Assembly: GCA_947498325.1 (NCBI GenBank)
Contig: CANMKE010000003.1
Location: 232,478 to 296,477, forward strand
DNA from: an uncultured Persicobacter sp.
GTDB taxonomy: Bacteria; Bacteroidota; Bacteroidia; Cytophagales; Cyclobacteriaceae
Direction of reading: 5' to 3'
DNA: 64,000 bases
A model generated the notes under the pieces. The model had not been told where the DNA came from, searched no databases, and saw nothing but the letters and a program-made list of their open reading frames with translations. Shown in pieces: positions 8,371 through 19,600 of the stretch; position 1 is the stretch's first letter, and each line of letters opens with the position of its first letter. Made by a program: the position numbers and the translations under genes.

Positions 8371-9480
8371 ATGCGCTTCATTTTCCTGGTACAGATTGAA
8401 GGGCGAGGGCACATGACCCAAGCCATGCAAATGAAAAACCTGCTTGAAAGGGCAGGGCACGAGGTGGTACATGTGTTTTTGGGAAAAGGAAAGCGAAGAG
8501 CTGCCCCTCCGTATTTTGAACCGCATTTTACGTGCCCAGTAGAGCGGATCCACAGCCCCAACTTTATCACTGACCGCCACCGCAAACGAATCCGTGTGGT
8601 TCGGTCTGCCCTGAAATCATGCCTGTATTTGGGGCAATATTTTCGCAGTTGCCAACGCATTCATCAGGTCAGCACCGAGAAAAAAGCCGATGCCATCATC
8701 AGTTTTTGTGATTTCCTCGGTGGGTGCTACCAGAAGCTCTTTCAGCCCAAATCGAAACTAATCACCGTCGGGCACCAGTTCCTGGCCACTCACCCCGACT
8801 TCCCACACTTACCACACCGACAGTTTGAGCGTTGGATGTATCAGCTGAGCAACTATTTTATGGGTTGGGGCGCCGACCTCAAAATTGCCCTTTCTTTTGC
8901 TCCTTACGCACCTTTGCCCGCCGAAAGCAAGACCATCATTTGTCCGCCACTTTTACGGGACGACTTACCCACAGCAAGCCAGCATGCCGAAGACTATTTT
9001 CTGGCCTACGTCGTCAATGATGGTTACGCTGATGATATCATGACCTGGCAAAGCCAAAATCCTGAGGTTTGTATTCACTTATTTTCTGATCGGAAAACAT
9101 GGAAAGTCCCTCACTCACCTCAGCCGAACCTCACTTGCCACCCCTTGAATGCTTCGTCATTTCTCGAAAAAATGAGCCGATGCAAAGGGCTGATTACCAC
9201 CGCAGGATTTGAGTCAGTAACAGAAGCCATGCACCTGGGCAAAAAGGTATTCATGATGCCCGTTGCACGCCAATACGAGCAAGCCACCAATGCCATAGAT
9301 GCCCAAAATGCAGGGGCAGGTATTACCGCTGACCATTTCGACATTCAGCTGCTGATCGATCACCTGCAGGTAGCTGCCTCCTCAGAAAACCCTCAACGCC
9401 AATGGTTCAGCCTTGCTGAAGAACAAATACTAAAAGGCATTAGCGAGCTGTGGTACAAGCAGGAACACCTTCGCATTTAA
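8371..9480 (+). CDS. MurG/UGT-like glycosyltransferase
   Basis: 369-residue predicted GT-B glycosyltransferase. The N-terminus (FIFLVQIEGRGHMTQAMQM, about 3-21) has the glycine-rich strand-loop-helix with GRGHMTQA of MurG-like and UDP-glycosyltransferase-like enzymes. The C-terminal half contains ITTAGFESVTEAMHLGKKVFMMPV, the donor-nucleotide signature in which a Gly-Phe-Glu replaces the common GG.xS. No transmembrane helix or signal peptide is present, so it acts in the cytoplasm or at the inner face of the membrane. It starts 33 bp after the kinase gene and is probably co-transcribed. Donor and acceptor cannot be read from the sequence. Confidence 0.8.
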   Translation: MRFIFLVQIEGRGHMTQAMQMKNLLERAGHEVVHVFLGKGKRRAAPPYFEPHFTCPVERIHSPNFITDRHRKRIRVVRSALKSCLYLGQYFRSCQRIHQVSTEKKADAIISFCDFLGGCYQKLFQPKSKLITVGHQFLATHPDFPHLPHRQFERWMYQLSNYFMGWGADLKIALSFAPYAPLPAESKTIICPPLLRDDLPTASQHAEDYFLAYVVNDGYADDIMTWQSQNPEVCIHLFSDRKTWKVPHSPQPNLTCHPLNASSFLEKMSRCKGLITTAGFESVTEAMHLGKKVFMMPVARQYEQATNAIDAQNAGAGITADHFDIQLLIDHLQVAASSENPQRQWFSLAEEQILKGISELWYKQEHLRI

Positions 9481-9572
9481 TTTCTCGCAGGCTGTTGTTC
9501 CTTGCCTACAGATAAATATCCTTTAATTGTTATTTTTGAAGAATATTCGAAGTCAAAAGTAATTCCAATTGG

Positions 9573-9580
9573 TATATTTG
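9573..9580 (+). promoter_or_regulatory. Bacteroidota -7 promoter element
   Basis: TATATTTG matches the TAnnTTTG -7 consensus and lies 25 bp before the ATG at 9606. No TTG is visible at the expected -33 distance. Confidence 0.5.
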
Positions 9581-9605
9581 TGTTCAGACAATCAAACAGA
9601 ACACT

Positions 9606-10646
9606 ATGGCTATTATTAGCAAGAAAAAAATAATATATCCTATATCAGACAAACTGCTTGGTTATTGTGATCAGCATGGTCGGCAGGCTGATTTACCCAT
9701 TGCTTACGAGGACCTGTTGCGCTACGACAGCTCCATTCCACTCTTTGACGCACATGACAACGACACCCTTTGGGAGACCGTTTTCTTCCCTCCCAATGAG
9801 ATGGAACACGTCCATTCGAACCTGAAATATATTTATGCGCTACTGAAATCTGATGGTGATGAGTCTGTCATCAGGCACTTGTATATCGATCGCATTGATG
9901 TATGTACCTACGGAAATACCCGCCCTTTCCGTATTCGTGTCGTTAACCGTATCAATGATCTTTTCGATTATTTTTATGTCAAAAGAGCTGATGCCTCCAG
10001 GGTTTACGGCCTTGAGCTCGAGCACCTGCTCTCGCCGAATAACATGACCTTTTTTGTGAATAACAACACCCTGATCGAGGAACACATTCAAGGAATGCCT
10101 GGCGACCAGTTTATGGCTGATTATATGACTGAAGGTCAAGTAAATGAGATTCGTCTGGCCAAAGAATTTGTAAAATTCAATGAGCGCTGCTTTGTTCGCC
10201 TACTCGGAGACATGCACGCCAACAATTTTGTGGTGGAGATTATCCCTGATTTTGATGAGGTGCACTATCGTATTCGTCCTATTGACTTTGATCAGCAATG
10301 CTATGAAGGGCGCAGGGTCATTTACCTTCCGCAGTACTTTATGCAAAACAACCCGATTATTAAACTCGGCATGAAGCACATTGAGCCAGAGCTGGAACTT
10401 CAATATCAAAAAGAAGAACGATCAAGAATGCGAAACCGAATTCGTGCGGCGCATTACAAAGTGGATCAGATTATCGACGTGATGAAGACCGACCATATCT
10501 CCAAGCCCGAAAATGTGGTTACCCTGCGAAGTGAACTGTCTGAACTTTATAAATCCAAAGCCTTCCTGAAGTGTGAAAATATGGGCGAGGTACTTTACGA
10601 AAGCCTCAGTATGCTGTTCAAACAAAAGATCCGTCCGAGGGCTTAA
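9606..10646 (+). CDS. Uncharacterised protein with APH/kinase-like catalytic motifs
   Basis: 346-residue soluble protein; I do not recognise a named family. The segment GDMHANNF (201-208) followed by IDFDQ (226-230) resembles the catalytic loop (HGDxHxxN) and metal-binding IDFD/DFG motif of aminoglycoside-phosphotransferase and choline-kinase-like enzymes. Asp202, Asn207 and Asp227 sit in the catalytic base and metal-ligand positions. EEHIQGMPGDQF (about 159-170) resembles the hinge of such kinases. No clear P-loop lysine is seen. The C-terminal third is basic and helical. It follows the glycosyltransferase gene and has its own -7 element. A small-molecule or protein kinase role is an inference. 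Confidence 0.65.
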   Translation: MAIISKKKIIYPISDKLLGYCDQHGRQADLPIAYEDLLRYDSSIPLFDAHDNDTLWETVFFPPNEMEHVHSNLKYIYALLKSDGDESVIRHLYIDRIDVCTYGNTRPFRIRVVNRINDLFDYFYVKRADASRVYGLELEHLLSPNNMTFFVNNNTLIEEHIQGMPGDQFMADYMTEGQVNEIRLAKEFVKFNERCFVRLLGDMHANNFVVEIIPDFDEVHYRIRPIDFDQQCYEGRRVIYLPQYFMQNNPIIKLGMKHIEPELELQYQKEERSRMRNRIRAAHYKVDQIIDVMKTDHISKPENVVTLRSELSELYKSKAFLKCENMGEVLYESLSMLFKQKIRPRA

Positions 10647-10744
10647 TCATCTATTGCCCCACACGGCCAACAGCATTACTTCCCTTGAAGAAAATTTTGT
10701 ATTTTGCCACATTGAAAAGCAAAGGCTAAAAAAACCATACATAT

Positions 10745-11374
10745 ATGTTTACAGGAATTATTGAACAACTTGGGACCATCAAAGAGATCATCAGGGAGCA
10801 ATCCAATGCCGTGATCAAGATTGAATCGGCTTTGGCTCCTGAGCTGAAGATTGACCAGAGTCTTGCCCATAATGGGGTTTGCCTTACGGTCACTGAATTG
10901 GATGGAAATACCTCTACGGTAGTTGCGGTGGACGAAACATTGAAGAAAACAGCACTCGGCCAGTTGAAGACAGGAGATTTCGTTAACCTTGAGCGTGCAA
11001 TGGCTTCTGGCGGACGATATGATGGACATATTGTTCAGGGGCATGTGGACCAGATTGGTACTTGTACGCAAGTCCAGGAGGTTGACGGTTCGTGGTTATA
11101 TGATTTCGAGTATGATCCTTCTACGGGAAATTTCTGTGTAGAAAAAGGCTCAATAACCATTAATGGGGTCAGCCTGACCGTTTTTAATACTGAAGAAAAA
11201 GGGAAATTCCGTGTCACCATCATCCCTTACACGCACGAGCACACCAACTTCAGAACATTGAAAGCGGGAGATACTGTAAACCTTGAGTTTGATATTTTGG
11301 GAAAATATGTCCAGCGACTTTTCGAAGGTGGATATCAGGATTTTCTAATGGAAAAATTAAAATCAAAGCAATAA
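10745..11374 (+). CDS. ribE: Riboflavin synthase, alpha subunit
   Basis: Converts two 6,7-dimethyl-8-ribityllumazine molecules to riboflavin and a pyrimidine. The 209-residue length is standard. It starts with the family hallmark MFTGIIEQLG and has two tandem lumazine-binding barrels, each with a VNLERA/VNLEFD-type strand and a GHVDQIG/NGVSLT-type loop (about 1-97 and 98-195). The partner lumazine synthase, ribH, is 19 kb away at 30150 rather than adjacent. No FMN riboswitch precedes the gene. Dispersed rib genes are common in Bacteroidota. Confidence 0.96.
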   Translation: MFTGIIEQLGTIKEIIREQSNAVIKIESALAPELKIDQSLAHNGVCLTVTELDGNTSTVVAVDETLKKTALGQLKTGDFVNLERAMASGGRYDGHIVQGHVDQIGTCTQVQEVDGSWLYDFEYDPSTGNFCVEKGSITINGVSLTVFNTEEKGKFRVTIIPYTHEHTNFRTLKAGDTVNLEFDILGKYVQRLFEGGYQDFLMEKLKSKQ

Positions 11375-11456
11375 GAATCAGGTAAAAAAGCACCCTTTCC
11401 ATAGGGCTGATGATTAAACCCAAGTAGCGCATAGATCTTTATTTAATTAAAAATCT

Positions 11457-12329
11457 ATGCGCTTTTTTAATAAATTCAAGGATCATTTTGAGCTGACCTC
11501 CACGCAAGCTTCTGCTGTTTTGGCACTCCACATTCTGTTGGTTGCTTGTCTGTTTTGTGCACCAATCCTCAGTAAATCAAGTAAAGAGCTCGCCCAGTAC
11601 GCCGGTATTATACCAACACCACAGCCCCCCACCGCACTACTGAAAATTAAAGAATCATTAAAGCAGGACAGCCTGTTTCTCTTCAACCCCAATGACGTTA
11701 CCGACCTCCAAATGCGGCAATTAGGCTTTGCCCCCGAAAGCAGAAAACACCTCACCAACTACCGCAACAAAGGGGGACAATTTCGATATAAAAAAGACCT
11801 GCTAAAGATTACGAAAATTGACACCGCCATGCTCCACAAACTACAGGCCTTTGTGCAGCTCCCTGAGTATAAAACAAAATCAGCCAAGCTAAAATATAAG
11901 CCCTTTCCCAAACAGAAACCCAAAGCTAAAAAATGGACACTCGACCTCAATACCGCTGATGCCGAAGCCCTGCAAAAAATCCCCTACATAGGTGCCAAAA
12001 GAGCTAAAATTATCATTAATTATCGAAAGGCCCTTGGCGGCTACCACCATATCAGTCAGCTTGAAGAAGTCTATGGCATGGATGAGAAGAGTATCGCTTT
12101 CATTCACAAGCATGGGCGCATCGCCACCGTAAAAATCGCCCCTATTTCAATCAATCGAGCAGAATTTAAAGCTTTGCTTCGGCATCCATACCTGGAATAC
12201 GAAATGGTAAAAACCATATGTAACCACCGCGAAGATTTCCCATTCACCAATATTGCCCACTTACAAAGCGTTCTTGAATGGGACGATCAAAAAACACAAA
12301 TGGCCCGTCCGTATTTCAGCTTTGATTGA
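11457..12329 (+). CDS. Helix-hairpin-helix (ComEA-like) membrane-anchored protein
   Basis: 290-residue protein with one N-terminal transmembrane segment (about 19-38, ASAVLALHILLVACLF) and three ComEA/HhH-type DNA-binding repeats: about 80-125 (LTNYRNKGGQFRYKKDLLKI), 160-210 (LNTADAEALQKIPYIGAKRA then GGYHHISQLEEVYGM) and 225-285 (INRAEFKALLRHPYLEYEMV). The second repeat has the canonical IPYIGAKRA hairpin; the others are degenerate. Such proteins are widespread in Bacteroidota as helix-hairpin-helix domain-containing proteins. Membrane-tethered DNA binding, possibly in DNA uptake or repair, is inferred by analogy with ComEA. The basic linker (KPKAKK) may also contact DNA. Confidence 0.85.
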   Translation: MRFFNKFKDHFELTSTQASAVLALHILLVACLFCAPILSKSSKELAQYAGIIPTPQPPTALLKIKESLKQDSLFLFNPNDVTDLQMRQLGFAPESRKHLTNYRNKGGQFRYKKDLLKITKIDTAMLHKLQAFVQLPEYKTKSAKLKYKPFPKQKPKAKKWTLDLNTADAEALQKIPYIGAKRAKIIINYRKALGGYHHISQLEEVYGMDEKSIAFIHKHGRIATVKIAPISINRAEFKALLRHPYLEYEMVKTICNHREDFPFTNIAHLQSVLEWDDQKTQMARPYFSFD

Positions 12330-12378
12330 CCCTTCTGACAAAAACTGTTATCTTGGCTCAACATCTATTTTTTAAAAA

Positions 12379-12801
12379 ATGCAGTACTTTCAAACGACAC
12401 TTCAGCTCAAAGAATACCCTCGCGGATTTCACTTGATTACCGATCAGATTATTCAGGCCATGCCAGAGATCAGACGAATAAAAACAGGGCTCCTTCACCT
12501 GTTTATTCAGCATACATCTGCCAGTATATCGCTCAATGAAAATGCCGACCCGACTGTCCGTACCGACCTCGAAGCGTTCATCAACAAACTCGTTCCTGAA
12601 CATACGCCATACTTCGAGCACACCTACGAAGGTCCCGATGACATGCCTGCACACATTAAAGCTTCATTAATTGGATCAAATATAACTATTCCAATAAAAG
12701 ACGGCTCACTCTGCCTCGGTACATGGCAAGGGGTCTATCTTGGCGAGCATCGGAATTATGGAGGGCCAAGGCGAGTTATGATCACGGTGCATGGTCAGTA
12801 A
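12379..12801 (+). CDS. yjbQ: YjbQ-family protein (UPF0047, secondary thiamine-phosphate synthase)
   Basis: 140-residue protein of the UPF0047/YjbQ family, annotated elsewhere as a secondary thiamine-phosphate synthase enzyme. Motifs include HTSASISLNENADPTVRTDL with the conserved His and Asp, a HTYEGPDDMPAHIKASL segment and the C-terminal GTWQGVYLGEHRN. These hold the metal- or phosphate-binding residues of the trimeric beta-barrel. The physiological role is poorly established. The full domain is present with ordinary start and length. Confidence 0.92.
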   Translation: MQYFQTTLQLKEYPRGFHLITDQIIQAMPEIRRIKTGLLHLFIQHTSASISLNENADPTVRTDLEAFINKLVPEHTPYFEHTYEGPDDMPAHIKASLIGSNITIPIKDGSLCLGTWQGVYLGEHRNYGGPRRVMITVHGQ

Positions 12802-12937
12802 ACGACTATTCTCTAACAATATGAGTAATTTCTGATACCAAAGAACTCCAATCCGATAAAAATCGAAAACATTAAAAGATTAAATCTTTAATGAGGTACT
12901 AATAATTGTAGAAGGTTTATTAATTTAAGGATGTTTT

Positions 12938-12955
12938 ATTGGCTGAACTGCCAAT
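12938..12955 (+). other. Hairpin in the ruvA leader
   Basis: ATTGGC-TGAACT-GCCAAT is a perfect 6-bp hairpin with a 6-nt loop, 31 bp before the ruvA ATG. The rest of the 184-bp gap is AT-rich. Function unknown. Confidence 0.4.
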
Positions 12956-12985
12956 GAGATACTACACCTTAGAATTTAAGAACCA

Positions 12986-13576
12986 ATGATTGCATATATC
13001 CGAGGTCGTTTGGCCGAAAAAGAGCCTACCTATGTAGTAATTGAAACTGCAGGGATAGGTTATAATATCCGTATTTCACTGAATACTTATGATCGCCTAA
13101 AGGACCAAAAAGAGGAAGTTCGACTGGCCACTTACCTACAGGTAAAAGAAGATTCACATACCCTGTTTGGCTTTTTCGACATCTCTGAAAAAAAGCTTTT
13201 CACCCAGCTGATCAGTGTTAATGGCGTCGGAGCAAATACCGCTATGGTCATGCTTTCTTCCATGGAGGTTAAAGCCCTAAAGGAGGCCATTGTAGCGGAG
13301 GATGTAAAAACCGTGCAAAAAATTAAGGGGATTGGTGCAAAAACTGCCCAGAGAATCATCCTTGAGCTTAAGGACAAATTTATCAAAGAAGGCTTGGAAG
13401 CGCCTGCTGGAGGCACTACGGCCAAAGGCTCACAAGTTCAGGAAGAGGCCCTGATGGCTCTGACCACCCTCGGCATTCCGAAAGCTACTGCCGAAAAAAG
13501 CATCGCGACGATCATCAAAAAGCATGGAAGTGATGTTACTGTCGAAGACATCATCAAATTGGCGCTTAAGAACTAA
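12986..13576 (+). CDS. ruvA: Holliday junction branch migration protein RuvA
   Basis: DNA-binding subunit of the RuvAB branch-migration motor that acts on Holliday junctions. At 196 residues the length is normal. Domain I (OB fold) starts MIAYIRGRLAEKEPTYVVIE. Domain II has two helix-hairpin-helix motifs, the first at LISVNGVGANTAMVML and the second at VQKIKGIGAKTAQRIILELKDK. The C-terminal domain III (QEEALMALTTLGIPKATAEK) binds RuvB. Neither ruvB nor ruvC is in the window. sprA follows 35 bp downstream, an arrangement recurrent in Bacteroidota. Confidence 0.97.
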   Translation: MIAYIRGRLAEKEPTYVVIETAGIGYNIRISLNTYDRLKDQKEEVRLATYLQVKEDSHTLFGFFDISEKKLFTQLISVNGVGANTAMVMLSSMEVKALKEAIVAEDVKTVQKIKGIGAKTAQRIILELKDKFIKEGLEAPAGGTTAKGSQVQEEALMALTTLGIPKATAEKSIATIIKKHGSDVTVEDIIKLALKN

Positions 13577-13611
13577 CTTTTTTCAACTCACTTTTTTTAA
13601 TCGATCCTGTA

Positions 13612-16600
13612 TTGAAGCCTTTCCAAGATCAATTCTATCATTTTTTGGTGGTTGCCTTTATTGCCCTACTTGCAATCCCATTGGCCTCAGCCACTGCCAC
13701 ACCGCTGTTTCAGCTGGTGCAACAGGCAGATACTGTGCAGGCTGACAGCACCGCCAAAGATAGTATAGACCAAAAATACATTCCAAGAAGAACCCCTGAC
13801 ACCACCACTGAGGTGGACCGTCCTGGGGACCCTTTTTCCTCTTATCAGTCGGGCTCGCCCCTGTACCTCAAAGACCCTTCGAACATTAAGCTCGATGTGG
13901 AGCTTGACACGGGAAACAATTACACCATTTATGAAAAAATGGGTAACGTCAATTTCCGACCGACCACCAATATGACTTTCGAGGAGTTTAATCGGTATAA
14001 TGACGATAAAATTCAGACAGAATACTGGCGTGAACGCTCCAAAGGCCTCGATGGCGAAAGTGCCGTAAGTGGTCGCCAGCTGATTCCACCGATTTATGTC
14101 AGTCCAATTTTCGACAGAATCTTTGGCAGTAGCTATATCGATATTAACCCCAGTGGTTATGCCACCCTGGATTTTGGCCTGCGCTACCAGAAAGTCGCCA
14201 ACCCTGCGGTACCTGTTGCACAGCAACGAAACGGCGGTTTTGAGTTCCAGAACCAGATCAGCATGAACGTTATTGGCGAAATTGGTGACAAACTGAAAGT
14301 AACCGCCAACTTCGATAACAACAAAGCCTTCAATTTCCAAAACGATTTCCGTGTGGAATACACGGGGCACAAAGAGGAGATCATTAAAAAAATTGAGATT
14401 GGTAATGTGAGTTTACCATCTTCAAACAGCTTGATTACAGGCGCCCAGAACCTCTTCGGGGTGAAAGCGCAATTTCAGTTTGGTAAATTATATGCCACCA
14501 CTTTATTCTCTACCCAGCGGGGGAAAACCAACTCCATTGTTATTGAAGGAAATGCTGGTGGACAGGGGAAAAATTTCGAAATGGTCGCTTCAAATTACGA
14601 TGAAAACCGAAACTTTTTCCTTGGGCAATTCTTCCGTTCCAACTTCGAAAAGTGGACCCGCGGCTTGCCTCAGGTGATTTCTGGGGTGAACATCACCAGG
14701 GTGGAAGTGTATGTACTGAACAGAAATAATGACACCCAGACCCTACGGAACGTCGCGGGAATGATGGACATGGCAGAGCCTGACCGCACAACGATGGGGA
14801 AGCCTGACAACAGTTTCATTGCGCCGATTGTCCCAAGTTCACCGAATGACAACAGCGCCAATGCGATGTTCAAAAACCTGACCGCCGACCCCTCATTGCG
14901 TAATGCCGACACCTTTACCGATGCCATGATCGCCAAAGGATTTGAAAATTCGGAAGATTTCGTTAAAATAAACGGTGCCAGAAAACTCGATCAGCAGGAA
15001 TACACCATTCATAAATCACTCGGTTACATCTCTTTATTCCGCCGTTTGCAAAACGACGAAATGCTGGCCGTTGCCTACGAATACACTTACAATGGGCAAG
15101 CCTATAAAGTCGGTGAACTTTCTGAAGATTACCAGAACCGCCCCGACTCCGACCTGATCTTCCTGAAAATGTTGCGCCCCAACAAAATCAATGTTGAGGC
15201 CCCGACCTGGAACCTGATGATGAAAAACATCTACAACCTGGGTTCTTCTCAGATTGGGCCTGAAGGCTTTGACCTGAAGGTAATTTACCGAGATGACCGC
15301 ACAGGAATTGATAACCCAAGTTTGCACGAAGGGTCACAAACCAAAGATATTCCGCTGGTACAACTCCTCGAGGCCGATCGCCTCAACAGGAACAATGACC
15401 CACAGCCTGATGGTATTTTTGATTACGTCGCAGACATCACCGTTTACCCCGAAACAGGGAATATCATGTTTCCCGTCCTTGAACCTTTCGGTGAAAAACT
15501 CGATAGCAAGTTCCTTCCTTCGGAGGACTTCCTGAAAGAAAAATATGTTTACGACGAACTCTACAGCAAAACCAAAGCCGATGCAGAACTGGAAAATGAA
15601 AAGAACAAGTTCTTCATTAAAGGCTCATTCCAGGCAGGTAGCGGGTCCGAGATTGTGCTGCCGGGCATCGACATCTCCCCGAACTCGGTAAAACTCTCCG
15701 CAGGGGGAATACCGATGACTGAAGGGGTGGATTACACCGTAGATTACAATATGGGCAGGGTGAACATCACCAATCAGGCCATCCTTAATTCCGGAAAATC
15801 CATTACCATCACCTACGAACAGGCCGATTTACTCAACTTCCAAACCCGATCTTTATTGGGGACAAGAATGGACTACCGAGTAAGCGATAACTTCAATATT
15901 GGTGGTACTTTACTTTACCTCAACGAGCGCGCGGTCGTGAGCCGTGTAGGTATTGGCGATGAACCCGTACGGAACGTGAAGTATGGTTTTGACCTGAGTT
16001 ACCAAAATGAATCGCGGGCACTAACGCGCATGGTGGATGCACTGCCGCTGGTGCAAACCAAAGAGCCTTCATCAGTAAGTATCAATGCCGAATTTGCGCA
16101 GCTGATTCCAGGCACATCCAATAAAGTGGATGGCTCAGGAACGGCCTATATCGATGATTTTGAAACCACCGTTACCCCTTATTCGATTTCCAACAACTGG
16201 TACCTCGGGGCAACGCCACGCACGGCTGATAACCGCTTCATTGAAGATAATGGCATCGATAAACTCGGGGTCAATTTCAAGCGGGCGAAACTGGCCTGGT
16301 ACACCATCGACAACACCTTCTACCAGAGTAGCAGCAGAAACAAGCCTGCCAATATCTCTTCCGAAGATGTGGCCAATAACTATGTCAGGAATATTCCGCC
16401 GCAGGAAATTTTCAGAGAGCGGGACCAGACCCTGATCAATGCCAACATTTCAACTTTTGACCTTGCCTATTACCCTGAAGAAAGGGGCCCTTACAACTAT
16501 AATCCAGACCTGACCAACGAAGGGCTATTGAAAAACCCCGAAGACAACTGGGGGGGAATTACCCGTGCCATTACTTCGGATGTCGATTTTGATAAAACCA

Positions 16601-19600
16601 ACATTGAGTACATCGAATTCTGGATGATGGACCCTTTCCTTGATGGCACCAACGGCCGGGTACTCGATGGCCGACTCAACGAAAACAATGAAACCGGCGG
16701 AGACTTGTTCTTCGACCTCGGAAGTATTTCCGAAGACCTGATGAAAGATGGCAAGCATGCCTTCGAGAACGGCCTTCCGCCTGATGGGTCTGCTGGTGGA
16801 TTTGATGAAAACGAGTGGGGTAAAGTTACCACACAGCAATACCTCAACAATGCCTTCGACAACGACCCCAACTCCCGACAATTTCAGGATGTGGGACTTG
16901 ACGGACTGAGAAATGAGGAGGAAGCCGAAAAGTTCAAAACCAACTTTCTGGACAGAATATTGGTCAGTGATGCCGTACGACAAGCCATTACGCAGGATGT
17001 TTCCGGGGATGATTTCATTCATTACCTTGATAACTCCTATACCGATCGCGATGCTAAAATTCTTGAACGATACAAGAATTTCAATGGCATGGATGGCAAC
17101 TCCCCGATTCAGAACAACAACAATAATTTCTCTTCAGCAGGATCAGCATACCCTGACAATGAGGACCTGAACAACGATAACACCATCAGTGATCTTGAAG
17201 AATATTATGAATATCATCTACGCCTGAGAAAGGGAGACCTTGATATTGGTAAAAACCATATTGTCGATAAAGTCTCCGACCCATCCAAAGGGGTAAACTG
17301 GTATTTGTTCCGTATTCCTGTACGCCAGCCAGACAAAACCTTCGGTAACATTTCAGGCTTCAAAACCATCCGATTTATCCGTACTTATATGTCGGGTTGG
17401 AAACAGCCCGTAGTATTGCGTATGGCGAAATTCCAATTGGTAGGCTCGCAATGGCGTCGATATGAAAAAAGTCTTTACGATAACGGACTGGGTGAAATCC
17501 CTGAACCATTTGATACCGACTTTCAGGTATCTGTGGTAAACCTCGAAGAAAACTCTGTGGCTTCTGGCGAAAAAATCCCTTACCGTATTCCTCCGGGGAT
17601 CAATCAGGATTACGACAATACCTCTGTCGTTTCCCGTCAGCTGAACGAGCAATCCATGCAACTGACCATTAAAGACCTGCAGAATAAGGACGCAAGGGGA
17701 GTGTTCAAAAACTCAGCCCTTGACCTGATTAATTATGGAAGACTGAAAATGTTTGTCCATGGGCAATCGATCCAGCAAGGACAAACACAATCGGATCAAT
17801 TGCGCGTGTTTATGCGGATTGGTACCGATTTAAGGCAGAACTATTACGAGGTCTCCTGGCCGCTGAAAATTACGCCAGCAGGCTCAAGCACCGCCGAAGA
17901 AGTTTGGCCTGAAGAGAACAACCTGGATATTGCCCTCGATCAACTGTATGCCGTGAAATCTGCCCGTAACCGTGCAGGCTTCGAGCAAAGTTTACCATAC
18001 ACCACCACGGTGGACAAATACCAGATCACCATTGTCGGTCGCCCAGAACTGAGCTCGGGACAAACACTCATGCTTGGGGTAAGGAATCCTGATTCTGCCG
18101 ACAGGATGTCCAAAGATGTTATTGTGTGGTTTAACGAACTGCGGGCTACCGATTTCGATCGGGAGTCGGGCTGGGCAGGTAATGTGCGCTTCAATACCAA
18201 ATTGGCAGACCTGGGAACCGTTTCTGGCTCTACAAGCTATATGTCTACAGGTTTTGGAGGAATTCAGGATAATATCTCGGCAAGAACACGGGAATCATCA
18301 CTGAACTACGACATCGCCGCCAACCTGAATCTTGACAAATTTGGACTGGAACGTTTCGGAATCAGAATCCCGATGTATGTCAGCTACGAACACAGCAAAA
18401 TGACTCCAAAATGGGATCCGCTCGACCCTGACATTCCGCTTGAAGCCTCTTTGCAGTCTTTCGATACAGAGGCTGAACGTGACGCCTATCGCAAGAAAGT
18501 CGAAGACAATACCTTCCGTCGTTCTATAAGCTTTAATAACGTCCGCAAAGTAAAAGTCAAGGAAGATGCCGTTCCGCACTTATATGACATCGAAAACTGG
18601 GCGTTCTCTTACGCTTACAGCGAGATCACCCGTTCGAATGTCAATTTGGCGAACTACATCAACTTCAACCATAAAGTAGGGGTGGCTTATAACTATAATG
18701 CCAATCCCTTTATCCTGGAGCCGTTCAAAAACACCAAATCACTGAGTTCCGACTGGCTGAAGCTCATCAAGGATTTCAATGTTTCGCTGTGGCCAACAAG
18801 CATCAGTGTACGTGGGGATTTGGATCGAAGCTTTATCAGAAACCAATTGTATAACGACAACCTGACAACCGCAGGCATCGCCCCAACCTATGAGAAGTAC
18901 TTCAACTTCAACAGGTATTATAATGTAAGGTGGGCCCTGACCAAAGGCTTGTCGCTGACGTACAATGCGCGGGCATTCTCTACCATTGACGAACCCGAAG
19001 GGGACATCAATACGCAGGCTAAACGCGACTCCATCAAGATGAACCTGCTGCGCCTTGGGCGTCTGAAATCGTTTGATCAGAACATTCGAGCAGATTACCG
19101 ACTGCCGCTCGACAAGTTGCCGATCACCGACTTCCTGAATGCAGACCTGAACTACTCGGTGAACTACACCTGGACTGCTGGACCAGAAAATATTGAAAAG
19201 GAGTTTGACTTTGCCAACACACTGGCCAACTATCGCCAATATGGGGGAACGGGGAAAATCGACCTTGTAAAGCTCTACAATAAAAATAAAATGCTTCGCG
19301 AGATCAATAAACCCAAACGACGAAGACGTTCGAGAAGTACAACCCGTAAAATTGAAGCCGACACCATCAAGCCGCCTTCGGAACTGAAAGCCCTAAAAGG
19401 GGTACTCAGACTTTTGATGATGGTCAGGGATGTAAACGGTACCATCAGCTATACCGATGGTACCACGCTGCCAGGCTTCACCAAAACACCAGGCTTATTC
19501 GGGCAAGACTTCGGCACCGCATCGCCAGGCTGGCCATTTATCCTGGGTAGCCAGGATGCCGATATCCGTTTTATGCTTGCAGAACAGGGCTTACTTGTTG

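Noticed and set aside
13687..14370. 227-codon antisense frame within sprA
   Set aside because: It lies on the antisense strand of a confidently identified gene and contains no recognisable domain or promoter; other antisense frames in sprA were also discarded.
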